This document shows positions 1 to 5,269 of a stretch of DNA of 7,681 nt, one piece after another. The DNA lies in the NCBI GenBank assembly GCA_903826185.1, contig CAIKDL010000031.1, forward strand, positions 1-7,681, written 5' to 3'. Both the position numbers and the translations under genes were made by a program. The first letter of the stretch is position 1. Every line of letters starts with the position of its first letter. Under the pieces are notes generated by a model. That model did not search any database, was not told the origin of the DNA, and saw only the letters and a list, made by a program, of their open reading frames with translations. The stretch is from an uncultured bacterium. Lineage in GTDB: Bacteria > Patescibacteriota > Minisyncoccia > Phycocordibacterales > PALSA-1337.

Positions 1-438
1 ACAGGAAGTAGTGGAGGGAGTATAGCAAAGGCATACGGAACGACTCTTAGCACGCAATTTATTATAACTACCCCAACAACTTTGTCGTGGACCGATACAG
101 GACTCGATTTGACAGTCACGCCTACCTCTGCGGATTCCACCTTTGTGATCAATGCACACATGGTTGCTAAGAATGGTTCAGCACCAGGCGACTGTCTTAT
201 CGGCTTATTTAAGAATGGCGCCGCATTGATAGCACCATTTGCTTCGACTAATGGTGATGACTGGGATGCCGACAGTGTAGGTGTTAGTGCCATTGATCGG
301 CACGCCAGTCTGTCGCCCGTAACATATTCTATCAAGGTGACGGGTGACCAAGCTGGCTCGAAATGTTTTATAAACCGCTCGTATGGTAGTGCACAATATC
401 ATGGCGTATCTACCATGACTGTCCTAGAGACTCAGTAA
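1..438 (+). CDS. C-terminal part of a beta-rich tail-fibre/adhesin-like protein (5' truncated by window edge)
   Basis: The reading frame is open from base 1 to a TAA at 436-438, giving 145 residues with no believable start, so the gene begins outside the window. The sequence is rich in Thr, Ser and Gly. It follows a pattern I associate with C-terminal beta-sandwich domains of phage tail-like and other surface or structural proteins: a WTDTGL-type strand at residues 30-35, a TPTSADS turn near 40-46, a central LIGLFKNG strand at 66-73, an INRS segment at 124-127, and an STMTVLE ending at 137-143. No membrane segment or sorting signal is visible in this part. It converges with the fibronectin-repeat gene downstream, leaving a 61-base gap in which I see no clear terminator hairpin. 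A binding or structural role outside the cell or in a virion-like particle is inference. The family call rests on recalled patterns, not a search. Confidence 0.6.
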   Translation, partial: TGSSGGSIAKAYGTTLSTQFIITTPTTLSWTDTGLDLTVTPTSADSTFVINAHMVAKNGSAPGDCLIGLFKNGAALIAPFASTNGDDWDADSVGVSAIDRHASLSPVTYSIKVTGDQAGSKCFINRSYGSAQYHGVSTMTVLETQ

Positions 439-499
439 TGTTCTCGGCTATTCACACAACACATCTGACAACGATACACCTATTAGCTCACACCACGAC

Positions 500-2254
500 T
501 TATTGCGTTGGCGGCTTCGGTATGGTTATGCATTTGCTTGCACCTATACTTGAGACATTCCCGACATAATCATAGGCGCTAGCCGAGTAACAATAACTCT
601 TTCCTACGACCTGCTTTGCCTCATAGTTGTAAGTCAATAGCCCGTCGAGCTCGTTGGAAAAGCCTACTCTGCCACTGACAAATATCTTATTTGAGCTTGT
701 GTAGATATTGTACCCCCAAGCCTTATACGAACCGTCCGTGTAATTATCAGCATCATCTTTAGATTCTGGGAATTTGATCTTGACAGCGGCTAAATATGAG
801 ACCTTGCCGTTTATCGTATTCTTCATGAAAACTGTATTCAGAGAACTGATTGCAGGCACGGCTGGAGGTGTAATATCTGCATAGACAGGATCAGATTTCA
901 ATGATTCAGCGAAATCACTATAAGCGTATACTCTGTAGTAATTTAGATTTCCCGACACGGGTTTTGTGTCGTTAAACTTAGTAACAGTCTTGCCGACTGT
1001 ACCGATAAGCGACCAAGCCCCTGAAGGGCCTATACGTCTTTCAATCTTAAAACCGCTCTGTTTCGTGGAATTCGGAGTCCAAGAAATAGTGACTTTGCTT
1101 TTTGCTGCTGGACCAGTTGTCGATGTGACGCCGAGTGGCGTACCAAGAGGGGTCACACATTGACCCGTGGTCAGACGATAGGGGTCACCATCATTCTGTC
1201 CTTGGTTACCAGCATTATCGTAGTCTACCAATGTGTAGCATATCGACTTATTGAATTCTATGGCTGGATCATTATCGCTGTACGAATACGTATGAGCATC
1301 GACTTGAGCAATAATATCGCCCAGACCACCCTCTTCACTAAGACCGCGTCGTATCTTGTAACCAGCAAGGCCTGACCACGCTCTTTCTCCGCCACTAATT
1401 GAGCTCCAATTTATTGTCACAACATCTCCAACAGCGTGTATAGCAGTAATGCTAGCATTGAGAGGAGCAACCGTATCTGGTGGAAATGTTGTGTTGGAGT
1501 AGTCGGACGTATCGATGGAATTGGTAGCCGAAACACGATAATAGTATTTTATAGGCACAGCAAATGGGGGCAGAACATAAGGAGGAGGAAGTGAATCCGT
1601 ATAGGATGTCTGGCCATATGAAGCGGTGCCGACCTGTGACCAAATGCTTCCATCAGTCGAACGCTCTATATTGAAACTATCAGCGCCGTCAGAGTTATCT
1701 TTCCACGATACCAAGACCTGTAGAGGGCTGCTGTACGAAGGGGCTACAGGTAGGTAGCTTGAGGTAGCATCGCTTGGCGCTGCCAATGGTCCTCCAGTTA
1801 CCAGCACCGCACTACCAGCATCGTTGTAGTTGTAATCAGTCATATTGTAAATAGTTCCAGCTGCTGCATTTGATATTGTCGGGCCGCCCGGAAGGACATG
1901 GATTATATAACCAGATTTATAAACCTCGATACTGCTTAACGAGCATGTTTCACCAGGATTGGTATTGAATTGCGTCTCTCCGCTCCCAAATGATACAGGA
2001 GTAGCACAACCGGCATCACCAGCACCAGCGTGATGATGCATGAGACCGACAATAGTTGGCGTGGAATCAAGCTCTACTCTTTTAGTTGACGAGGAATTGG
2101 CAACTGACGCTGTTACTGCTACCTGTGTGCTATTGGTAACTAGCAAGGACAAATGTGTGTGACTCTGTACAACAAATATAGCGCCTATTATAAGCAGGCC
2201 AATAAATGCAGATATCGACGCACCTACGGGTACGCCCCCTTGTGGGTTACTCAT
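500..2254 (-). CDS. Membrane-anchored surface protein with four fibronectin type III repeats
   Basis: This 584-residue protein starts at ATG 2252-2254. A hydrophobic stretch at about residues 11-30 (SISAFIGLLIIGAIFVVQ) is probably an uncleaved N-terminal membrane anchor that leaves the rest outside the cell. A Ser/Thr/Gly-rich region with C83 and C104 follows. Then come four fibronectin type III-like repeats at about 157-260, 261-366, 369-461 and 462-578, each with core aromatic positions (W184, W283, W392) and a closing strand such as YYYRVSA or CYxxxxYDxxGN. Repeats 1 and 3 resemble each other (SW...NS...F.IER), and repeats 2 and 4 share the CY...YD..GN ending plus a second Cys (C339/C366, C555/C575), so a two-domain unit was probably duplicated. 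No enzyme domain, LPXTG motif or C-terminal membrane segment is seen. No Shine-Dalgarno is evident; the upstream DNA is AT-rich and holds a 17-nt inverted repeat. Adhesion, cell-cell contact or envelope structure is inference. Confidence 0.8.
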   Translation of the reverse strand: MSNPQGGVPVGASISAFIGLLIIGAIFVVQSHTHLSLLVTNSTQVAVTASVANSSSTKRVELDSTPTIVGLMHHHAGAGDAGCATPVSFGSGETQFNTNPGETCSLSSIEVYKSGYIIHVLPGGPTISNAAAGTIYNMTDYNYNDAGSAVLVTGGPLAAPSDATSSYLPVAPSYSSPLQVLVSWKDNSDGADSFNIERSTDGSIWSQVGTASYGQTSYTDSLPPPYVLPPFAVPIKYYYRVSATNSIDTSDYSNTTFPPDTVAPLNASITAIHAVGDVVTINWSSISGGERAWSGLAGYKIRRGLSEEGGLGDIIAQVDAHTYSYSDNDPAIEFNKSICYTLVDYDNAGNQGQNDGDPYRLTTGQCVTPLGTPLGVTSTTGPAAKSKVTISWTPNSTKQSGFKIERRIGPSGAWSLIGTVGKTVTKFNDTKPVSGNLNYYRVYAYSDFAESLKSDPVYADITPPAVPAISSLNTVFMKNTINGKVSYLAAVKIKFPESKDDADNYTDGSYKAWGYNIYTSSNKIFVSGRVGFSNELDGLLTYNYEAKQVVGKSYCYSASAYDYVGNVSSIGASKCITIPKPPTQ

Positions 2255-2277
2255 GAAAGTGGTTAATGATTAGATTA

Positions 2278-2294
2278 GTAATACTACGTATTAC
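2278..2294. promoter_or_regulatory. 17-nt inverted repeat upstream of the fibronectin-repeat gene (possible operator)
   Basis: GTAATAC-TAC-GTATTAC is a perfect 7-bp inverted repeat around a 3-nt spacer, lying 23 bases upstream of the ATG at 2254. Flanking bases do not extend it. An AATATA at 2300-2305 reads TATATT on the minus strand and could be a -10 just upstream, but no matching -35 is evident. The position suits a repressor or activator site for the surface-protein gene. The local DNA is AT-rich, so chance is possible. Confidence 0.4.
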
Positions 2295-2332
2295 ATTCTA
2301 ATATATTCTGGACTAAAACACTACCTCCACAC

Positions 2333-2353
2333 CCCCGTCACAATGTGACAGGG
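2333..2353. other. Short hairpin between the 87-residue gene and the fibronectin-repeat gene
   Basis: GTCAC (2337-2341) pairs with GTGAC (2345-2349) across a 3-nt loop. CCC (2333-2335) and GGG (2351-2353) extend the stem past one mismatch. An alternative, mutually exclusive stem is ACAGG (2348-2352) with CCTGT (2358-2362). On the minus strand this lies about 35 bases past the stop of the 87-residue gene, so it could end that transcript. No U-tract follows, so it is not a standard intrinsic terminator. It might instead be a protein-binding site. Confidence 0.35.
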
Positions 2354-2387
2354 AACGCCTGTAAACCGTATTTGAACCAATTTAATG

Positions 2388-2651
2388 TTAGTGCACGTTC
2401 GGAATATCAGGTCTGGCCAAGACAAGTGTTGTGCGCGGGATACGAATAATGCGTTCGTCGGGGCCGCAACTGGCGGTCGCGGGCAGATGTGCTGCCGCGA
2501 TCTCGGTAATGTCCGAACCGATGATTGCAAAATCCCCGCCTTCAAGCTCGAAAATATCGGGACAACCACGAACAGCGGCAGTCCGCGCACCATTGGCGTG
2601 CGGATCGGGACCGAGCCGCCGAAGAAACGCAACTTGTGTTTTATGGTTCAT
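2388..2651 (-). CDS. Small conserved-looking protein of unknown function (actinobacterial-type, 87 aa)
   Basis: The 87-residue frame runs from ATG 2649-2651 to TAA 2388-2390. Start support is unusually good: GGAGG lies 7 bases before the ATG, and a TTGACA promoter with a palindromic operator sits just upstream. The protein has no membrane segment or signal peptide. Notable segments are GCPDIFELEGGDFAIIGSDIT (about 29-49) and ERIIRIPRTTLVLARPDIP (about 66-84), with C30 and C62. I recall similar small proteins (CPDI(F/W)EL..GDFAVIG, ER(I/L)V.IPR.TLV.A) in Streptomyces and other actinobacteria near HTH regulators; this was not checked. The gene is more GC-rich than the fibronectin-repeat gene to its left, and the recombinase relic upstream suggests arrival by transfer. 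Several overlapping frames on both strands were set aside because they lack ribosome binding sites. Function is unknown. Being expressed under an operator-controlled promoter is inference. Confidence 0.7.
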   Translation of the reverse strand: MNHKTQVAFLRRLGPDPHANGARTAAVRGCPDIFELEGGDFAIIGSDITEIAAAHLPATASCGPDERIIRIPRTTLVLARPDIPNVH

Positions 2652-2678
2652 GTCTGTGCCTCCATTCTGTTTACCGAG

Positions 2679-2696
2679 TGCTACGAATTCGTAGCA
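2679..2696. promoter_or_regulatory. 18-bp perfect palindrome over the transcription start (candidate operator)
   Basis: TGCTACGAATTCGTAGCA is a perfect 18-bp palindrome with no spacer. It begins at the last base of the minus-strand -10 element and covers the expected +1 of the 87-residue gene, where a bound dimeric repressor would block RNA polymerase. No regulator gene is present in the window, so the protein that binds it is unknown. As RNA it would also form a hairpin at the 5' end of the message, but with no loop bases to spare, DNA binding is the likelier role. Confidence 0.65.
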
Positions 2697-2725
2697 ATCT
2701 AGTCTCCCCTATGGCCTATTGTCAA
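2696..2725 (-). promoter_or_regulatory. Sigma70-type promoter for the 87-residue gene
   Basis: On the minus strand, a perfect -35 TTGACA (2720-2725) is followed by an 18-base spacer and a -10 TAGATT (2696-2701; 4 of 6 consensus bases). The expected start near 2689 lies inside the 18-bp palindrome and about 40 bases before the ATG. The promoter lies between the small gene and the recombinase relic and points toward the small gene. Confidence 0.7.
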
Positions 2726-2785
2726 GCGCGTAAATCACGGACATGGGAAAAACAAAACAACCCGCCAATATCGTTGGCAAAATGA

Positions 2786-2968
2786 TCCAAAAGAAGCGCT
2801 ACGCTCTTGGACGACCTTGTTGACCGCGAAACATTCGCGGCAGAAAAGGCGAAATTGATGAGCCAAAAGAAAACCTTGGAAGAACAAAAAGAGCGCTTGC
2901 AAGTCGGGCGAGCCGATTGGCTCGAACCTAGTACTCGACTGCAAAAAAGCCCGTGGTTGCTGCGTTAA
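2786..2968 (+). pseudogene. C-terminal relic of a large serine recombinase
   Basis: After an in-frame TGA at 2783-2785, this frame reads to TAA 2966-2968. From 2804 it encodes LLDDLVDRETFAAEKAKL, a charged coiled coil, then DWLEP (about 2915-2929). This is the order seen at the C-terminal end of large serine recombinases: a LLD..VD.ETF..kka.L coiled-coil region followed by WLEP. The catalytic N-terminal resolvase domain, the recombinase domain and any zinc ribbon are absent. Just upstream another frame (2775-2807) reads QNDPKEALRS, which would fit before LLDD if about one base had been lost or gained near 2804-2808, so a frameshift is likely. The ending after WLEP does not match the usual tail and is probably degraded too. 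No start or ribosome binding site exists. The stretch 2726-2785 holds nothing else I can identify. The relic stops 22 bases short of the 3' end of tRNA-Arg, a common insertion target. Confidence 0.65.
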
Positions 2969-2990
2969 ACCGTGGTCACTACTGGTGGAA

Positions 2991-3065
2991 TGGTGCCCCC
3001 GCGAGGAATCGAACCTCGATTGCAGGATCCGCAATCCTGCGTCCTATCCATTAAACGACGAGGGC
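2991..3065 (-). tRNA. tRNA-Arg (anticodon GCG), CCA encoded
   Basis: The minus strand folds as a complete 75-nt cloverleaf. The acceptor stem GCCCTCG/CGGGGGC has one T-G pair. The D arm contains GG and A20. The anticodon stem is CAGGA/TCCTG with loop TTGCGGA. The variable loop has 4 nt, and the T arm is CGAGG-TTCGATT-CCTCG. Discriminator A and CCA are encoded. U33 precedes anticodon GCG (34-36), which reads the arginine codons CGC and CGU. C35 and A20 are known arginine identity bases. Most bacteria read this codon box with an inosine-modified ACG anticodon, so GCG is less usual. No terminator follows on the minus strand before the recombinase relic. Confidence 0.95.
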
Positions 3066-3111
3066 AAAATAACTCACCACGATACACTAACACACAAAAG
3101 CCTATATAGAC

Positions 3112-3138
3112 AAGAAAACCGCCTTGCGGCGGCTTCTT
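3112..3138 (-). terminator. Intrinsic terminator of rpsT
   Basis: On the minus strand, CCGCC-GCAA-GGCGG is followed by TTTTCTT. An AAGAA tract before the stem can pair with the U-rich tail, so it may also work from the other side. The hairpin starts about 30 bases after the rpsT stop and separates rpsT from tRNA-Arg. Confidence 0.85.
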
Positions 3139-3161
3139 TTGTATTAAATTTTTGAGCGAAA

Positions 3162-3425
3162 TTATCCGAGCTTTTTCAAAGCAGCCATGGCTCGGGATTT
3201 GAGACGGGATGAGGCGTTAGCCTTGATATAACCGACCTTGGCAGACTTATCGAGAGCCTTGTAAACAGCTGAGATGAGCTTGGCGGCACCAGCCTTGTCC
3301 TTAGCGGCAACAGCTGCACGGAAAGCCTTGATGTCCTTGTCTACTTGGTTTTTGTGGCGAAGATTGAAAACACGCTTGTGCTTAGCGGCACGAATAGCTT
3401 TTTTGGCTGAAGATGTTATTGGCAT
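3162..3425 (-). CDS. rpsT: 30S ribosomal protein S20
   Basis: The product is 87 residues, the usual size for S20, a basic, helical protein that binds 16S rRNA early in small-subunit assembly. The N-terminal SSAKKAIRAAKHKR segment (about 5-18) and the C-terminal segment with KVGYIKANASSRLKSR (about 63-78) match the S20 pattern of helices joined by Lys/Arg- and Ala-rich stretches. The start is ATG 3423-3425, the only in-frame start that gives the family N-terminus MPITSSAKKA. Upstream bases (aaataaacat) show no clear Shine-Dalgarno, so initiation may depend on an unstructured AT-rich leader. The 99 bases between this start and the pyrF terminator must hold its promoter; I see only weak matches there. 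It is transcribed alone, with its own terminator. Confidence 0.95.
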   Translation of the reverse strand: MPITSSAKKAIRAAKHKRVFNLRHKNQVDKDIKAFRAAVAAKDKAGAAKLISAVYKALDKSAKVGYIKANASSRLKSRAMAALKKLG

Positions 3426-3524
3426 ATGTTTATTTGGTGTTGGTTAAGTTAACACGGCGCCAAAGAAAAGTAAAGCGGCATGAAGCGAAACAATACTGCG
3501 TACAAAAGTCAGCCGCACACCAAA

Positions 3525-3567
3525 CAAAAAAGTAGCCCAGGGCGCGGATAGCGCACAGGAGCTACTT
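3525..3567 (-). terminator. Intrinsic terminator of pyrF
   Basis: On the minus strand, AAGTAGC (3561-3567) pairs with GCTACTT (3530-3536). Inside it lies a second stem GCGC/GCGC (3551-3554 with 3542-3545) around a 5-nt loop. A T-rich run follows directly. It starts about 18 bases after the pyrF stop. Confidence 0.85.
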
Positions 3568-3585
3568 GCTAGCGATCAAAGAAGA

Positions 3586-4341
3586 TCAAGCTGCCATAGA
3601 TGTCATGGCCGATTCAATCTCTTCAATGGTGCGCATCACGGCATCGCGCGGATTTGGGGCTCGGAGGATCGGACGCCCAACAACGATGCGATCGACGCCG
3701 GCCGTGATGGCCGCAGCCGGGGTCATTATCCGCTCCGGATTCTGATCATCACCAACAACGATTGACCAGACTGGGCGGATGGCCGGGGTATTGATGGTCT
3801 TGTCATTACCGATGATCAGTCGTAAGGGGCCCGCTTCTCTGGCGGAACCGACGACACCGCCTACACCTGAATCACGGGCCAACTGCGCCAGATTCGAGAT
3901 AGCCAGACCAATGCTGCTTCCATGAATATCGAAGCAATGTGCATCCGTCAGGCTCGTGAGAACCGTGACTGCCAAGATCTCTATCCCAGGAAGCGCCAAG
4001 ACCAGTGCTTGGATAGATGGCTTCCCCGCCGAACAAGCGACGGTCAAGAGCTCGGGTTTCAATTGCGCGAGCATGGCGGCGTCCGTGGCGAGAGTCTCGG
4101 GGATGTCATACAGCTTCAGATCAGCGAAGACCTTGAGGCCGCGATTGTGCAAAACGGTGATGAGGTCGTAACCATAAGCCCTCAACGCCGAGTTGACCTT
4201 AATGTAACAGCCGATACCAGAGAGTTTATCCGCCAGAGCCAAGACCTGATCGATGACCCATTGGCGATTCTGCCCTTTGGTGGGATCCATCTTGAAGTCG
4301 GCTGCGACGATCAAACGTTCCGCTGACGTTAACTTTTTCAT
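3586..4341 (-). CDS. pyrF: Orotidine 5'-phosphate decarboxylase
   Basis: This enzyme catalyses OMP to UMP plus CO2, the last step of de novo UMP synthesis, as a cytosolic TIM-barrel dimer. The 251 residues include the family signature FADLKLYDIPET (72-83) with catalytic D74, K76 and D79. A further active-site lysine, K48, sits in IKVNS, and D15 lies in the first strand (VAADF). The GVGGVVGSARE segment (about 155-165) and IVVGRPI (about 220-226), which form the phosphate-binding loops in this family, are present. All key residues seen in active enzymes are there. Length is near the usual 230-280. Start ATG 4339-4341 has AAGGA about 6 bases upstream. The gene sits 125 bases after pyrE, behind the pyrE terminator, so it is probably transcribed on its own, and it ends in its own terminator. 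Confidence 0.95.
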   Translation of the reverse strand: MKKLTSAERLIVAADFKMDPTKGQNRQWVIDQVLALADKLSGIGCYIKVNSALRAYGYDLITVLHNRGLKVFADLKLYDIPETLATDAAMLAQLKPELLTVACSAGKPSIQALVLALPGIEILAVTVLTSLTDAHCFDIHGSSIGLAISNLAQLARDSGVGGVVGSAREAGPLRLIIGNDKTINTPAIRPVWSIVVGDDQNPERIMTPAAAITAGVDRIVVGRPILRAPNPRDAVMRTIEEIESAMTSMAA

Positions 4342-4379
4342 GTGTTTCCTTTTGTTGTAACTGCATCTATAAGAACATT

Positions 4380-4385
4380 AGTATA
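4380..4385 (-). promoter_or_regulatory. Possible -10 element for pyrF
   Basis: On the minus strand TATACT (5 of 6 consensus bases) lies 38 bases before the pyrF ATG, between it and the pyrE terminator. The -35 region at 16-18 bases upstream is a poor match (GTTCAT-like), so this is tentative. The separate terminator upstream makes some promoter here likely. Confidence 0.35.
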
Positions 4386-4418
4386 GAAATGACATTAAAT
4401 CAATGAACTCATACACAC

Positions 4419-4450
4419 AAAAAAGCCGCCACAGATCTTTCCGTGGCGGC
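4419..4450 (-). terminator. Intrinsic terminator of pyrE
   Basis: On the minus strand GCCGCCAC (4443-4450) pairs with GTGGCGGC (4425-4432) and can extend inward, followed by TTTTTTG. The hairpin begins 16 bases after the pyrE stop. This is a strong, conventional Rho-independent terminator. Confidence 0.9.
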
Positions 4451-4466
4451 GGTTATGATTGATGCT

Positions 4467-5135
4467 TTAAGCCTTCTTTTTGGCGAGGAAATCCCGACCT
4501 TTGCCGACTTCGGTATTGATCGGTACACCTTGAGCACATAGGGGGCAGTTCTTTTCCTCCCAAGCGTCAAGCGTGATATTGACGAGTGAATGCAGGTGTG
4601 GCACATCACCAAGATCTTTGGCTGTGACACCACCGCGGTTGCAGAGCGCTCCAACACCGATGACTGTACCGCCGCTGGCCCGGACCAATTCCACGACTTT
4701 CTTGACTGTGCCGCCAGTCGTAAGAATGTCCTCAACAACCAGAACACGTTTGTCTTTGACGAGCTTGTCGTAGCCGCGCTTGAGAACAAAGCGCTCGCTA
4801 ATCTGTATGCCTGGTACTTCACCGAAGATTGCTTCCTTCTCGGCATAAACGGCCAGCACTTCGCAGCCGGTCAGTTTCGTCAGATGACTAGCTGTCCACT
4901 GCGTGAGAACAATGCCACCAAGCGCCGGTGCCAAAACAACATCGGTGCCGATGTTGCAGAACCACTCGGCGGTCTGTAAACACAGGGCGTCTATGGCTCC
5001 CGTGTACGGATAGACAGCGTCTTTGTTCACATAAGCGGAGCCGTGCTTACCAGAGGCGTACACGACGTGGCTTCCAGCGATGACGGCATTGACTCGGCCC
5101 AAGATTTCCAGGGCCTGTTTTTCTTTTCCGGTCAT
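4467..5135 (-). CDS. pyrE: Orotate phosphoribosyltransferase
   Basis: This enzyme joins orotate and PRPP to give OMP, the substrate of the neighbouring pyrF product. The 222 residues fit the family. The PRPP-binding signature VLVVEDILTTGGTV spans 131-144, with acidic E135/D136 and the phosphate-binding TTGGT loop. SAYVNKD (33-39, K38) and VYAEKE (96-101) match the orotate/PRPP-binding loops. ALGGIVL (71-77) is the usual Gly-rich segment. Near the C-terminus CPLCAQG (197-203) has a CxxC pair followed by GVPINTEVGKG; I recall this tail in many orotate phosphoribosyltransferases of archaeal or CPR type, and its role is unclear. ATG 5133-5135 is preceded by GAGGA about 7 bases upstream. It has its own promoter (5178-5205) and terminator, although it lies between pyrD and pyrF on the same strand. 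Confidence 0.95.
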   Translation of the reverse strand: MTGKEKQALEILGRVNAVIAGSHVVYASGKHGSAYVNKDAVYPYTGAIDALCLQTAEWFCNIGTDVVLAPALGGIVLTQWTASHLTKLTGCEVLAVYAEKEAIFGEVPGIQISERFVLKRGYDKLVKDKRVLVVEDILTTGGTVKKVVELVRASGGTVIGVGALCNRGGVTAKDLGDVPHLHSLVNITLDAWEEKNCPLCAQGVPINTEVGKGRDFLAKKKA

Positions 5136-5177
5136 ATTGCTTTCCTCTTTGGTTGATGTGGTTGACTATCTGAATAC

Positions 5178-5205
5178 ATGATATGAATAATGGAACTGAA
5201 GTCAA
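5178..5205 (-). promoter_or_regulatory. Sigma70-type promoter for pyrE
   Basis: On the minus strand, TTGACT (5200-5205; 5 of 6 consensus) is followed by 16 bases and TATCAT (5178-5183; 5 of 6). Expected transcription start is near 5171, giving a leader of about 35 bases that includes the GAGGA ribosome binding site. It lies just after the pyrD terminator. I see no attenuator hairpin or PyrR-type leader. Confidence 0.65.
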
Positions 5206-5228
5206 GCGTCTAGTCGGCGCAACCAAAT

Positions 5229-5263
5229 AAAAAAGCGACCCGACATCCGAAGATGCGGGCCGC
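5229..5263 (-). terminator. Intrinsic terminator of pyrD with UUCG tetraloop
   Basis: On the minus strand, bases 5252-5263 pair with 5235-5247 as a 12-bp stem with one bulged U and one G-U pair. It is capped by C(UUCG)G and followed by TTTTTT. It begins 6 bases after the pyrD stop. This is among the strongest hairpins in the window. Confidence 0.9.
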
Positions 5264-5269
5264 CATAAC

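Noticed and set aside
82..438. TTG at 82 as start of a complete 118-residue gene
   Set aside because: The frame is open back to base 1, the residues before TTG continue the same Thr/Ser-rich pattern, and no ribosome binding site precedes it.
2321..2785. Other overlapping frames on both strands around the 87-residue gene
   Set aside because: They are shadows in GC-rich DNA, with no ribosome binding sites and low-complexity basic products; the 2388-2651 frame has the promoter, ribosome site and family-like motifs.
2909..2924. CGAGCC-GATT-GGCTCG hairpin, looking like a tRNA T-arm fragment or attachment site
   Set aside because: It lies inside the codons leading to WLEP of the recombinase relic, and no matching copy of the tRNA 3' end was found in the window.
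2255..2990. Attachment-site direct repeats of the tRNA-Arg 3' end
   Set aside because: I looked for copies of the tRNA 3' segment (T-arm through CCA) elsewhere in the left part and found none; short CGTGGT repeats at 2952 and 2971 are too short to mean much.
2735..3034. Minus-strand open frame of 99 codons
   Set aside because: It overlaps the tRNA-Arg gene and is the antisense of the recombinase relic.
4409..4846. Open frame antiparallel or offset to pyrE
   Set aside because: It overlaps pyrE and its terminator and has no family-like content.
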